NCBI GenBank assembly: GCA_963585895.1
Contig: CAUZXS010000224.1
Location: forward strand, 22,501-86,500
Length of the DNA: 64,000 nucleotides
Direction: 5' to 3'
Source of the DNA: Sepioteuthis lessoniana
Lineage: Eukaryota; Mollusca; Cephalopoda; Myopsida; Loliginidae
How positions within the stretch are numbered: the first letter of the stretch is position 1; each line of letters begins with the position of its first letter. The notes below the pieces were generated by a model. That model was not told the DNA's origin. It searched no databases and saw only the letters and a list, made by a program, of their open reading frames with translations. The position numbers and the translations under genes are program-made. Below, one piece after another: positions 52,381 to 63,589 of the stretch.

Positions 52381-53021
52381 TTTAAAATGGCCGTGATGTC
52401 ACTTGTTCCCAAAACAAAGATGGCGCACGTCGGTAAACTAATCAGTGTCGTGAACCTATTGGTCAGAAAAGTCACGTGGTTAGTGCTCATAACTACGTCC
52501 GCAACTTTTATTTTGTCCCGTGATTTTGGAGCCGACTGCGTGACAAGGATTGCCTATATATATATACTCTCGTCTTCCAAGAACTCATTCTTTTCCATTT
52601 CGACTCACAGAGACAACACACACTGCAACTTACAGAGACAACTCACTCTCTCCATTTTGACTCACAGAGACAACACACACACACTCTCTCTCTTACATTT
52701 GACTTCCAGCAGTCAATCCCACGAAAATGTATACATTCTGCAACCTTTTTCTTTCCTCTTCTACCTTTTTGGTTTGACCTTTTCCAGCCTCAAACACAAC
52801 CACAGAAATATCGTCAAACCCTGAAAGAGACACACAACCAAAATGGGAGAAGACACATACCTTCTAGTACACGTTACTATATTTCCTTATATCATTACGT
52901 TAGATGAAATATTTAGTCCACATACATTTTATAGTCGACAGGACACTTTCAATATTTAGTCTTTTTCCATAATATCCGTGTTAGTACACACACAGAGGAA
53001 TATTCAACCGACTCGTGTTAG

Positions 53022-53060
<39 letters not shown>
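52380..53060 (+). promoter_or_regulatory. Promoter-like block followed by CA/CTC repeats
   Basis: An inverted CCAAT-like word (ATTGG, 52459), a TCACGTG E-box (52471) and a TATATATA (52555-52563) precede a CT-rich stretch. In it 'gactcacagagacaacacacac' type units repeat three times. A 145-codon frame covers it but is repeat-driven and has no domain. Organisation resembles the block at 22.6 kb. (CA)n at 53023-53057. Confidence 0.35.
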
Positions 53061-53274
53061 GGAATATTCAACAGACTATATTAGAATATTTGTAATGTTT
53101 CTTTTATCATGTATTTCTTGAGATATAAATTTAATTTTGTTTGTACTGCTTTGTTTTTAATGTTCTTTTGTACGCGTCGTTTCACATCTTTACTTCCTTT
53201 GCCCTTTTCAAATATATGCCGACATAAATTTTGGGGGACCAAACATATTCACCAAACAACTGTACTCCCACAGA

Positions 53275-53685
53275 ACTGCATTCATTGTACGGTCATATCT
53301 ACATTTTTTGTGTTGTTTCTTTTTTTCTCACACCGTCCCATCGAATACGTTTTAAACAAATCTATTTGACCCATAGATGGGACCCTAACAGAGGTGACCT
53401 GGGAACAACAGCAATGAAAGGGTACTCCCCACTCTTCAGATCACCTGATTGCCCAGTCGGTTGGGGCTGTAGAATACACCGACTACACCTCTGCAGAGGA
53501 GTAAGCCCCCCCCCAACGAATGTTCTGCATATGACACTAAACAATCTAATGGTGAAACTTCAGTAATGCTAGTGCTTTGGGGAATGCGGATTACCTCTTT
53601 ATTGTCATCACTCCCATGTTCACCCTAGCCCGGAGAGGTTGCACTTGATAGGGTCTTATCTATAGGTTAAATAGAAGTAAACTTT
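53275..53685. repeat. Rep-1 pair, head to head
   Basis: 53275-53450 plus ('tgtacggtcatatctacatt', 'acaaatctatttgacccata'), then 53450-53685 minus ('tacaccgactacacctctgc', 'tctaatggtgaaacttc', 'agcccggagaggttgcact'). The same inverted arrangement as at 50985-51310. Confidence 0.65.
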
Positions 53686-53996
53686 GTGCTTATGCTAAAC
53701 TGAATTGTTTGACATAGAAATGTTTTGACATTTAAACTGCGTACTTCTGCTAAACCGAATTGATTGAAATAGAACTGTTTATATGTATAAAAATGGATTT
53801 GGCATTAAATACCTACAAAACCAAACCAAACTAAATCATATGTAGGTTAAATAGAACAAAACTTTGTGCTTATGCTAAACTGAATTGTTTAAAATAGAAC
53901 TGCTTTGACATTTAAACTGCCTACTTCTGCTAAACTGAATTATTTGAAATAGAACTGTTTTGACATTTAAACTGCGTATTTCTGCAAAATAGAACT

Positions 53997-54060
<64 letters not shown>

Positions 54061-54115
54061 GGATTTGGCATTAAATAACTAAAATGGTTGATATGTCCAA
54101 AAACCAAACCAAACC
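53685..54115 (-). repeat. Rep-1 tail array and (TA)n
   Basis: Units 'tttgtgcttatgctaaactgaatt.tttgaaatagaact' occur at 53690, 53745, 53870, 53920 and 53970 (partly). A (TA)28 run (54001-54056) is followed by a SINE-B tail fragment. Confidence 0.6.
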
Positions 54116-54479
54116 AAAATAAATCATATCTAATATATATGTATAAAGAGGATCTGGCTTTAAATAACCTACACGGGTTAATAAGCCATAAAACCAACCA
54201 ACCGAACCATCAGTTTAAGGTTATATACACAATGTTACTCTGCATGCCATATTATATGGTAAATCGTTCCATTGGAAAGCAAAATTGATACATTGGTTTG
54301 GTTTATTTAACGGCATATCAATTCCTTATGAGTTATTTAATACCATAATGTTCCATTGCATTATTTTTTTTCATTTGTTAGCATAGAGTTATGGCTTCAC
54401 ATACTCCTATCCTCCCCAAAAAGTAATTTTTAAATGGACCTATTTGACCTATAGAGGGAATTTATTCCCCAATGGCGGA

Positions 54480-54632
54480 CGAATTCCCGCACAGAAATAA
54501 ATTGGTTGAACTGAACCAATCAAATCAGCCGGCGGAAGAATACTAAAAGCCGAAACTTCTGTGAGGGAGAGGAAAAAGCGAATTCGGCCTCTTTTACCTA
54601 CAAGGCTAACGGTTCAATAAACACGTATACAT

Positions 54633-54671
<39 letters not shown>

Positions 54672-54720
54672 CACTTTCTTTACCAACAAGGCAGTACGAA
54701 CATTTGTACTCACTAAAGGG
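54480..54720 (+). promoter_or_regulatory. CCAAT-containing block with AATAAA and (CA)n
   Basis: 'accaatcaaatcag' (54515-54528) precedes 'ggctaacggttcaataaacacg' and a (CA)n run (54637-54664). The words resemble the promoter-like blocks at 22.6 and 58.1 kb, but too little is shared to name a family. Confidence 0.25.
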
Positions 54721-54887
54721 ACACCTCACGGAATACCAACAGAGGTTAGCAGAAACTTGTCCAAACATTACTATGTTGTGTTAAAGGATTAAGTTGTCGT
54801 TGTTAACTTTCCGACGGGAATTGAGAACACTCTCAGCGACCTTAATCCCTCTTTACAGACCCACAGATGAAACCCTAGACGGTACGA

Positions 54888-55080
54888 AAGGGGGCTCTCA
54901 TGGTATAATGGCTAAAATGCTGAACTGCAAGTCTGAATTTCATTCGTGCAATTGTATTCACTTTTGGATAAATGCCCTTAGGAAAGGCATGAACCCCTTT
55001 ATACTCTCCAGCTATTAAATACTACTATCACTGTCCAAGAAGGTTGATGTGCCATTAAACAAAGAAACCAAACCAAACCA
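54888..55080 (+). repeat. SINE-B copy
   Basis: 'gggggctctcatggtataatgg', 'ctaaaatgctgaactgc', 'gaatttcattcgtgcaattg', 'cccttaggaaaggcatgaa' and tail 'ttgatgtgccattaaacaaag'. The central domain is preserved; box B is eroded. Confidence 0.7.
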
Positions 55081-55530
55081 AACCTAGAAGCTATTACCAT
55101 TCCGGGTCAGAGTGGAGCTGAGAGTAATGGCTATGAAGGAGAGGGTATTGCCCTTATGTAGGGAATACAATCGACGTATTTTAAGCTTTCTCGGGAGGAG
55201 AAATAATAAAATTCAGTTTAACATAAGTACTCAGTTTAAATGTCAAAAACAGTTCCAGTTCAAACTGTTCAGTTGAGCATAAATATACAGTTTAAATGCC
55301 AAAGACAGTTCTATTTTAAACAGTTCAGTTTTGCATAAGTACAGTTTTTTGTTAACACAGTTAAATGAAAAAACAGTTCTAGAAACGACTCAGTTTAGCA
55401 TAAGTACACAGTTTAGTTCTATTTGAATCATAGATAGGACTCTCTCAGGTGCTACCATCCCGGGCCAGAGTGGAATAGGGTGCAATGGCAATGAAGAGGT
55501 ACTCTGTATTCCTCAAAGCTCCAGAGAGAA
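55080..55530 (+). repeat. Rep-1 fragments around a tail array
   Basis: 55085-55195 and 55425-55530 carry 'ccattccgggtcagagtgg' and 'gatag.act', 'ggtgctaccatcc' respectively. Between them are four 'cagtttaaatg.caaa.acagttc' units. Confidence 0.65.
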
Positions 55531-57545
55531 TTCATCCTTGGTGCCAGGAAGTCCTTCTTTTTAGGCATGCACCGATTTCGCTTCTTGTCGAAGGCCTCCT
55601 GGGAAACTTACTATTTTATTTTTTTCATTTCTTTTTTTTAATCCCCACAGATTTATTATTTTGAAGTTGAGTTTTATTAAAAAAATATAATGGTAAGATT
55701 TGTGCGCACAAATTTATCATCGAAATTGTGGAGCAATAAAACTTAGCCTGTTTGACAGAGGTATATTATTGTTGGATTAGTAAAATGATAATTCCTCTGT
55801 ATGGAGTGAGTGAGTGAGTGAGAGGCTCTCTGCGATTGGATATACTAATCACGTGAGGAGCCCAGAAGTCTTAGCGCTAAAAGGATAAATCCAGTCAGAC
55901 AGATTCCACCACACATTCCGTGAGGTCGGTACGTTAAAAGCTCTCTGAAAGACAACCCTAAGATACCAGATATCTTCTTCAGAGCGCCGGTAAGTCCCTC
56001 AAATTCAACTTTATACACAGGGAGGACTGTATAGTGTGATTAATTGTTTTACGTGTTGATTAATGAATTGTTAGAATTATCTGACGTTGTGAATCCAGCC
56101 CTGGCTGATGCGTCTAGTTCCGCCTGGGAATTTTCGCCGACATTCAATTCCTCGGCTCTGCTTGCCAATCCGAGATAACTATTACCATTCCCCACGTTGT
56201 GTCTTTTGATTCGAATTGCAGTGTTCTAGCTACCTCAGATCGTTTCCAATTTTGGCTGGAATCCACGCCAAAATAAAATCGTTGTTGGGAGAGAGATTGT
56301 ACCTGTTGCGGTTCACAAAATGCATAAGAGGGAAAACAACGCTTTCAAATTTCTCAAAGCTATTGTTTTTATCTATGATGTATGTATTTACAAAATGTGT
56401 AGAATGAAATAAGGAAGAAGAAAAAGGAAATGGTCTTACGAAACTTATTCGTTTGTTCGGAAAATGTGACAGATCAAACAGGTGTAAGGGAGGTAATTAT
56501 TACTCTTGGTTTTCTTAGCAGAAAAATAATCAGTTGTCTCGGCTTTTACTTCGAACTCTCGGTTCTAGACTAATCTTGGCTTCGAGTCGAAGTTCTAAGA
56601 TGGGTACTGCACTGGACCCTTCTCTGGATCTCTGGATCTCTCGTCTTCCTCGATCTGATCTATGGGCGTCGTGCCTTGCTTATATAAATTGGGGGTGGAG
56701 TTTCGATGATCTTTGGGCACGCCTATGCATAATGATATGTACATCGCCAAGTTGACGAACTTTTTCCACATATGGCCGACGCTGCGTTTACAGAGATACT
56801 TAAAATTTAGCTTCAGTACCTCCTGCTGATCCCGAGCAGACTATCAGTGCTTGAGAAAGGATAAATCCACTTACATGGTCTCAATCTTTAGCTTAAACTT
56901 ATTCTTGCTTTGACCACACATACTTTTATTACTATCTCCACCACAAGATACAATTAAGTTGGTTACATCTTTAGTTTGAATCTTTTTACACTTTTCTAAA
57001 CCATATGGACTCTATTACCATCTCCACCATAAGGTCCACTTAGTTGATTTTATTCCTCGCTTGAACCTTTTTTCACCCCTTTAATATATACAGAGTTCAT
57101 TACTGCTTATTTTTTTTATTATTGCAAGATTCACTTTAACGAATCTCAGGACATCGGTCGAAAGTTTAAGAAATAAATAAATAAAATAGGATAGGAAATA
57201 AAATGATAAAAAGAGAGAAAGAAAAAAATATGAATTTTCCTTAATTATTTCCCTAGAATCGTTAATTAATCAATCAGTCTGGGGGTGGGGTGGAGTTCTC
57301 TCTGTCACAATTAAACGAAGTATTAATTCATTTATTTGTTGCTGTTAACCTTAGAATAAACTCTATACTAACACAATATTCTAATTTAAAATTAAATACT
57401 CCGATGGTTTTCAGAAATATTTTTTTCCTGAGAAATATTTTTTTTTTAACTGAGAAGTTTAATAATGTATCTTTTATGACAATTTCTATAAAATGTTACT
57501 TTTTATGATCAGATTTTAAGCTAACACTTGTGGGGGGAGTATGTA
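55530..57545. other. Unassigned region with GAGT repeat and promoter-like words
   Basis: (GAGT)n at 55805-55822 is followed by 'ctaatcacgtgagg'. At 55915-56000 'tctgaaagacaacccta' and 'gcgccggtaagt' look like a transcribed leader with a donor site, which I could not tie to any exon. 56215-56760 holds short frames with no domain. A TATATAAA (about 56680) is present. No host gene can be claimed. Confidence 0.3.
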
Positions 57546-58350
57546 ATTTGGTTATTTCAGTAGACTGCTCTCTAAATTATTCCCACCACAAATACAACAC
57601 AAAACTTTACAATCGCATGAAAGAAATGGAATAGAACACAACGAACATTAAACAACAAACAATTTAATCTGCATATAACAGAATATAAAAACAAACAAAA
57701 TATATGATGTGTAAATGGCCTTTTGGAAAATAAAGTTTGACAAAAGGAAAATAAATTTGTTTAAAGATGTGTGTATGGTCATGTTAACGAAGTCCGTAAA
57801 TAAGTCGTTCTTACTTACATTAAGTTTATAGCGGGTTTTATGATTGTGGCGACAGCGTGTCGCGTTGATGAAAGAAAGTTTGTCGGGTTTTTCTTTTGAA
57901 TGTCATTCTCGGCCATTTGAAAAGAGGTCATGAACTTTAGTTGAGGAAGGAAAGGAATTGGTTGGACATAGTATCGGCTACTGGCTTGTGTTCGTCTGTG
58001 TCTTCGTTTGTGTGTAAGCTTGTGTCTTCGTTTTTGTGTCTGGCTTCCTAACTCTGTGTTATTTATATCCTACAGGTGGATCAAAGAATCGTCCTAAAAT
58101 CTTGGCGCGTAGACATTTATTGACCAATCAGATTTGTATTTTACTATTTTATTTTCGAGCCTAAATATTTTCTGTTAGTTCACTTCCGATCCTAATTTTC
58201 TAGAATGTTCTATTCCATGTTTTTAGCTGATTGGTTGAAAAATATAAAAATGTAATTTAAATGCTAATGCGGGTTTGATCCTAAATTTCTAGAATGTTCT
58301 TAAGTATGTTTTTATTGCTTATTTTAAGACTAGAAGAAATGTGTATCCTA
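57545..58350 (-). repeat. Promoter-bearing repeat, second copy (family G relative)
   Basis: Aligns in order with 43395-44110: 'ccacaaatacaacacaaa', 'gtgga tcaaag', 'ttatttatat' (TATA box on the minus strand near 58062), 'gaccaatcagattt', 'ttctagaatgttctattcca' and 'gctgattggttgaaaaata'. Two CCAAT words and a TATA box in fixed order suggest the U3 of an LTR or an internal promoter of a non-autonomous element. Confidence 0.45.
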
Positions 58351-59860
58351 TACACTCCTCATAAATTTCTATTTTGGAGGTAAAAAAAAAAAACAACGAA
58401 ACATTTTCTGTTTATCTGGAAATATGAAAACGCCGAGGTAAAACGTACAATTGATATGATAAAACAAGATATTGATAAAACAAGAACCTATTTGTTATTT
58501 TTTAAGTTATTTTATTCAGTTCAACTACGGCTATTTGAAAAACATCCAATATCAAAATTTTCTTAAATTTTTTAACATAAAATTTGTTCTATTTCAAGAC
58601 ATTATTAAAACATGATTTTGAAAAATTAGTAAAAATAATCGTTAAATAGAATGAAAGTGCTCCTTATCTCTGGGTCTCTATTATATGTTGAATGTTAAAG
58701 GGAATGATGTGTGGTGTATATTGCCAATTGACCAAGTGAAATCATTTTTTAAAATTCTGTGCTTCTCAGAGCATCAAAAGTCTGATAAGTATTAAATTCT
58801 TTCCAACATAGAAAAGAAATTCCTGGTGAAATTCTGGCTCATAAACATATGCCCATTATATGGTTTATTATATTTTTTGACAAATTTGCTTTGTTCATTT
58901 ACGAAACAGCCAAGGTAGCCCACTGTATTTTGAGGAATAGAATATCTGTCTGACATTGTGATCTAATCTATTTTGAGATTATGTGAAGAGCATTCCAGTT
59001 ACTTTTCGATGGCCGGATAATCTCTTATCCAAGAATCTGATTAAACTCGCTCTTCGCAGTCTTCAGCTTCTTGGGAAACAAGCGGCTGGAATGGACATTG
59101 TTGTAAACGTATAAAGAACTTGGAGAAAAATACACAATAGCCGTACACCAGTAGGGAACCGATGAATAATTGTCTCCCTTGGATAATAGGCGTATCCGTT
59201 TGGTGGTCTCGTAGATTTGCCGCGACCGGCCTACAAACGTAAACTGATCGGATTACTCGTTCGCCCTAGAAAAATTACATCCGGGTACGGCCGGAAATGA
59301 CAAAACCCTTTTTCGACACTAACCAGCCGTTACAGCTAAGAAAGGGAAAAATTAACATTTATCAACATTTGCAAAACACTTCTGCCAGAAATAATTCTAT
59401 TAAAATGGAAGTAATACTCTTCGCTAGCCTATAGAAGGCTAAAGAAGAACTTATTTTCTACGACTATTTTTTGTAGAAGGACTTCCTATTTATGTGGCGC
59501 GAGAGAAGTGGTGTTCCCTTTCTTTCATATGAAAAAAGCTTCGGCAGCGAAAATTCGGAGGTCTACGCGGATTCTCTCCGGGGCCACTCGGCTCCACGAG
59601 GTTGGATCCTACATTATCGTGGTTGCATTCACCTCATCGACACTTCTAGTGGTAGATTCAACACCCTTCTACAAATCGCCTTGCTACAAGGCTGAATCCC
59701 ACTTCTTGTGGTCGATTCATTCTCCTTTTTTTGCATGGATATGCACTAAAGGTTCCGCTCGTCCGCTAGGCCGCGCAGTGCTTTAGCTACCACTTCTCTA
59801 CCTGCGTAGCGCTAAGATAACGCCAATCGTAGCAGCGGCCCCCTGGCCTGTTTGCTCGAC
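58350..59860. other. Unassigned region
   Basis: AT-rich to 59000, then GC-richer. The frames at 59492-59786 overlap and match no family I recognise; they lie just upstream of the satellite array and may be part of the same element. Confidence 0.3.
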
Positions 59861-59864
59861 AGTG

Positions 59865-60290
59865 CAGAGCTTTGGCGCGCAAGCCTTAGCTACCGCCCGA
59901 CACGCTTGCACAGCTTTGGCGCGCAAGCCTTAGCTACCGCCCGATACGCTCGCACAGCTTTGGCGCGCAAGCCTTAGCTACCGTCTGAAAAAGTCCGCAC
60001 AGCTTTAGCGCGCAAAGCCGTAGCTACCGTCAACGATACGCCCACACAGCTATTTGGCATGACAAAACCATAGCTACCGTCAACGATACGCCCACACAGC
60101 TATCGGGCACGACAAACCATAGCTACCGTCAACGATACGCTCACTCAGCTATCGGGCACGACAAAGCCATAGCTACCGTCAACCACACGTCCGTACGGCT
60201 TTGGCACGGCAAAGCCATAGCTACCGTAAAAGATACGCTCGCACAGCTAGGGGCACGACAAAGCCCTAGCTTCACCAATCCGCTCACTCG
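59865..60290 (+). repeat. Tandem satellite of ~44-60-bp units (cagctttggcgcgcaagcc...)
   Basis: Nine to ten degenerate units follow the pattern 'cacagct.tggcgcgcaagcc.tagctaccg' plus a variable spacer. The first ones have a period of 44 bp and later ones about 50-60 bp. Composition is strikingly GC-richer than the window average. Not coding: the unit has no stable frame. Confidence 0.85.
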
Positions 60291-60435
60291 ACTTCGTATG
60301 CGTTAAGGCTTGGCAAACCTTAGCCACGGTTCCCCCGTCCGTTCATTTGGTCCGTAGTACTAAGACACGGCTCAGTCTTAGTCACCAATTCGCTCGACTC
60401 TACACGACCAAGCTGCCAACACTGACTTCGACCTC

Positions 60436-60772
60436 GACGCTCCCGCAATGCAGTCCACGTAACGACTCGCTGTTACGGACTGCCTTAGCATCGCAACATC
60501 TGGCTCACGTACGACTCACTGTACGAGCTAGGAACCAAATAGACCCCCTCCAGGTTAACCCAACGTACTGTCACAACCGGGATATCGATCTACCGACCAC
60601 GACGCTCCAGCAATGCAGCATCTAGTTCACGTAACGACTCGCTGTTACGGACTGCCCTAGCATTGCAACAACTAGCCTACGTACGATTCGCTGTACAGGC
60701 TAGCAACCAAATCGACACGCCCCTGGTTAACCCAACGAACTGTCAAAACCGGGACATCGATTTACCAACGAC
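60436..60772 (+). repeat. 165-bp direct duplication
   Basis: 60436-60600 and 60601-60772 share 'gacgctcc.gcaatgcag', 'cacgtaacgactcgctgtta', 'cggactgcc.tagcat', 'ggttaacccaacg' and 'aaccggga.atcgat'. The divergence between copies is moderate. The 92- and 96-codon frames across it are not related to a known family. Confidence 0.8.
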
Positions 60773-60954
60773 TCGAGCGACCTCAGCTTACCCGCAAACA
60801 TCTAGCTGTATCTCCACGACTCAACCTACGCCAGCTACCCTCGTCGAACGTCCAGCTGCGTACATCTACGACTCGACCATACCAGCTATCGACATCACCC
60901 ATCTAGCCGAAGACCACATACAACTGCCACGGACTTTACATACACGTTTGTAAA

Positions 60955-61090
60955 TCTGGCAATAAATCGTCACTTTTGTTGTATCTGTTACCTTACCTTT
61001 GTTCCCTTCATTGTCTTTGGTTGTCACTACTCGCACGCATTAAACTTAAATCATTTGCGGGGTCGACATGCTTATCAGCTCCACAACAGA
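60955..61090 (+). terminator. AATAAA and terminal GC hairpin of LTR-like block
   Basis: AATAAA at 60961-60966 ('ctggcaataaatcg') is followed 90 bp later by GCGGGGTCG (61057) facing 'cagctccac' at 61076-61084, then 'aaca'. The same signal order occurs at 63215-63324, and the hairpin alone at 22875-22899. It suggests the R-U5 end of an LTR. Confidence 0.45.
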
Positions 61091-61261
61091 TTGTTGCATG
61101 ACGATCTAACAAAAAATCTTCCACTTCTTTAGTCTCAGATATTTGAATAGTAAAGACATTTTTCCTGCCCTGCCAGTGAAACAGTAAAGCCAAAATGACT
61201 ATGGCTATTTTACTGTTCATCAATCTCAAGTCCGACAGGCAAAAAACGTATTCCTCAGCTC

Positions 61262-61342
61262 TGCATGGAAACTGGATACCATATAAATAACCTACTATGG
61301 CCGATAGGGACAGTTGGCGAGAGAGTGATGATGATGATAAAA
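61262..61342 (+). pseudogene. RTE-like ORF2 last codons and TGA tail
   Basis: 'atggccgatagggacagttgg' encodes an MADRDSW motif and 'gagagagtgatgatgatgat' gives the TGA-type tail. This is the extreme 3' end of the RTE family, truncated on the 5' side. Confidence 0.5.
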
Positions 61343-61404
61343 TGAATCTATCTTTACTTTTCTTTAGTTTATTTAGTCTTATTTAGTATTATTATATCAT
61401 AGAT

Positions 61405-61655
61405 ACCGGCTCATTGGCCTAGTAAGCCAATGGACCGGGAGACCTAGCTTCAATCCCAGGTCGCGTTATACTAAAGACTTTAAAAATGGTACTTGATACC
61501 TCCTTGCTTAACACTCAGCAATATAAGGTATGTATCTAGAGTAAAGTGGAGTAATCCTGGGAAAGGAGTAGCACCCTCCCCCACACCTCGGTGTAGTAGC
61601 TTTTGAAAAGGGAGCCTTCTGGTCGCCCTCGACTAAAGACAACTTTACTTTTTTA
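61405..61655 (+). repeat. SINE-C copy, full length
   Basis: Head 'ggctcattggcctagtaagcc', box B 'agcttcaatcccaggtcg', then the complete body to 'agggagccttctggtcgcc' and 'ctcgactaaag', followed by a T-rich end. It is the reference copy in plus orientation. Confidence 0.85.
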
Positions 61656-62094
61656 TAACATAGATAAACTAATGCTAATACCCTTTTTACCCCAACACAT
61701 CCATTAACCCACTACACCACAGCAATACTTCGTAGGTTTAGTAAGTAGTGCTTTCCTTCTTTCTTAGTTACACCCAAAGAGACAATGAATGAAAGGAACA
61801 ACATACTTTTATCGTAGCCTCCTGGTTACCCAAACCTAAAATCCTCGGTGAAAGAAAAAACGCAAAGTCTTCAGCTAACAACAACGTGATACCAACGTCT
61901 CAGGTAAAATTTTTGTTACCAACGTGAGGACTTTTTTTTCGTGATAAATCACTTCTGCGAACTGACTTAGAGATTGTTACCTATCACAAGATAAAATACG
62001 TGATATTTAAAAGCTCTTCTTGTTAGTATAATGAGATATTCCATTATTACTTAAATTTAAAAGAGGATCTTCCCACTTTTGGTAACACAGTTCC

Positions 62095-62825
62095 CTCCAT
62101 GTAAACCATAAAATATGCAGCCTGTTACTTCTATATAAATACAGCAGTCAGTGACCACCAAGCAATCGACGCCACTCCCAGTTGCCAGCAGCCGACACGA
62201 GACTCAACCAATCACAGCCGCAGACTCAGCGCAGCCGATACCATATTCCAACAAATTGCAGCAGCTCTCTCAAACAGCTCTTTTCAGAGTTACTTTACGA
62301 AAGTCATAACTAGCACCTTTTAAAGTTAATTTCAGAAAGTCTTCTGAGGATCACCTCTGGTCTCCTCACTACACCCGTTTGCAGATATCACAAAACGACA
62401 AGGCAGCAGTCAACATGACTTGCAACAAACCCGCAGCATCTGTTCTGGCATCACCAAGCAGTAGACACCTGCATCACCAAGCAGCAGACACCAGCATCGC
62501 CAAGCAGCAAACACCTGCAGACTAGCACCTGCATTTTGCGTTACAGCTAATCAGATCATGCAACAGCAGTCCATTCCACGACCGACAATTCAGCTTGGAC
62601 TATCATCAGCACTCTCAGACAACATTGGCATACCCTCAGTTAACTAAGGACTGAATAAACCGGGACATCTATCATCCAGTCTTTACAACCGATGCGTCCA
62701 CATCTTCTACCAACTCCAGCTACGTCTACGACCTAACCATAGAGCTACACCTACGATCTGGACCAAACACCGAGACCATCCTGATCTTCTAGACATGCTG
62801 TCGTCAGGAACCTATCGACTGCCGA
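62095..62825 (+). promoter_or_regulatory. LTR-like block 3: TATA box, 23-bp repeats
   Basis: 'cttctatataaatacagc' (TATATAAA about 62132) starts a 50%-GC stretch. 62449-62517 holds three copies of a 23-bp unit beginning 'catcaccaagcag'. No frame with a domain. The end of the block seems to be at 63297-63324 after a SINE-A insertion (62825-63075). Confidence 0.45.
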
Positions 62826-63075
62826 GGTGCCCATGTTGTAATGGTTATCGTCGTTGGAAATGGACACGGCGATACAAGTTTAAATCCTCGACGAGATTGA
62901 TTCCATTTTGCATTGCACTAATAACCTTGGGAAAGGTATGAATCCAATTTTTCTCCCTCCAGCTATGGGCAAATAGTAAGGCAGATTGGGTTCTTTAGTC
63001 ATGGTTAGGCAACTAGTGTAGACGGAAAACTCTGAATCCAAACCTGTTCAACGCCGCTTAAAAATTTACCTTGTG
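62825..63075 (+). repeat. SINE-A copy, near full length
   Basis: 'gaggtgcccatgttgtaatgg', box B 'caagtttaaatcctcg', 'accttgggaaaggtatgaat', 'cctccagctatgggcaaatag', 'taaggcagattgg', 'ggttaggcaactagtgtag' and 'gtgtcacatcctgcccg'. Lies inside the LTR-like block. Confidence 0.8.
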
Positions 63076-63214
63076 TCACATCCTGCCCGTACGGAGTGTG
63101 TGGTAAATTCATATAGACAGCCAAGTCTATGCCTTTCTACTGCAGTGACTTCATAGACATTATACAGCAACAGCGATTCTACACCCATGCAAATCTTTTG
63201 TGTACGATTCACTC

Positions 63215-63324
63215 AATAAAGATCTGGCATTTAAAATATATCCTCTCGTCCTTATCATTTCTCTAGTCCTCTTTCACTCTTCATGTGTAAACGTTTGCGG
63301 GATCAACATATTTATCGACTCCGC
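63215..63324 (+). terminator. AATAAA and terminal hairpin of LTR-like block 3
   Basis: AATAAA at 63215-63220 ('caataaagatctggca') is followed about 80 bp later by GCGGGATC (63297) facing 'gactccgc' (63317-63324) and 'aacac'. Matches 60961-61084 in order and spacing. Confidence 0.45.
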
Positions 63325-63589
63325 AACACTTATGATAAGACATGACAGAGAGACACATAGATAAAATAAATAGGTTTAATTTATATACAACTATTTAGAC
63401 AACAAAACCTACTAGTAAGAAAAGTATACGCTAATGCTTATCTTTAAAGTCCGTGTTTGAGTATCAAAAATTCATGTCTCAGTTAAGTATGTATATGCAT
63501 ATGTACGAGTGGGGTACGAAGAAGAAAGTATACAAGTCTGGGTAACATGGTTGCGTGAAAACTGAACGCTGAGATTAAAATCCTTGCAT

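Noticed and set aside
52387..52824. 145-codon plus-strand frame
   Set aside because: The second half is driven by 'cacagagacaacacac' repeats. No domain, and upstream words look like a promoter rather than coding sequence.
59492..59786. Two overlapping frames with Ser/His-rich peptides
   Set aside because: Different frames of the same DNA, no recognisable domain, next to a satellite array.
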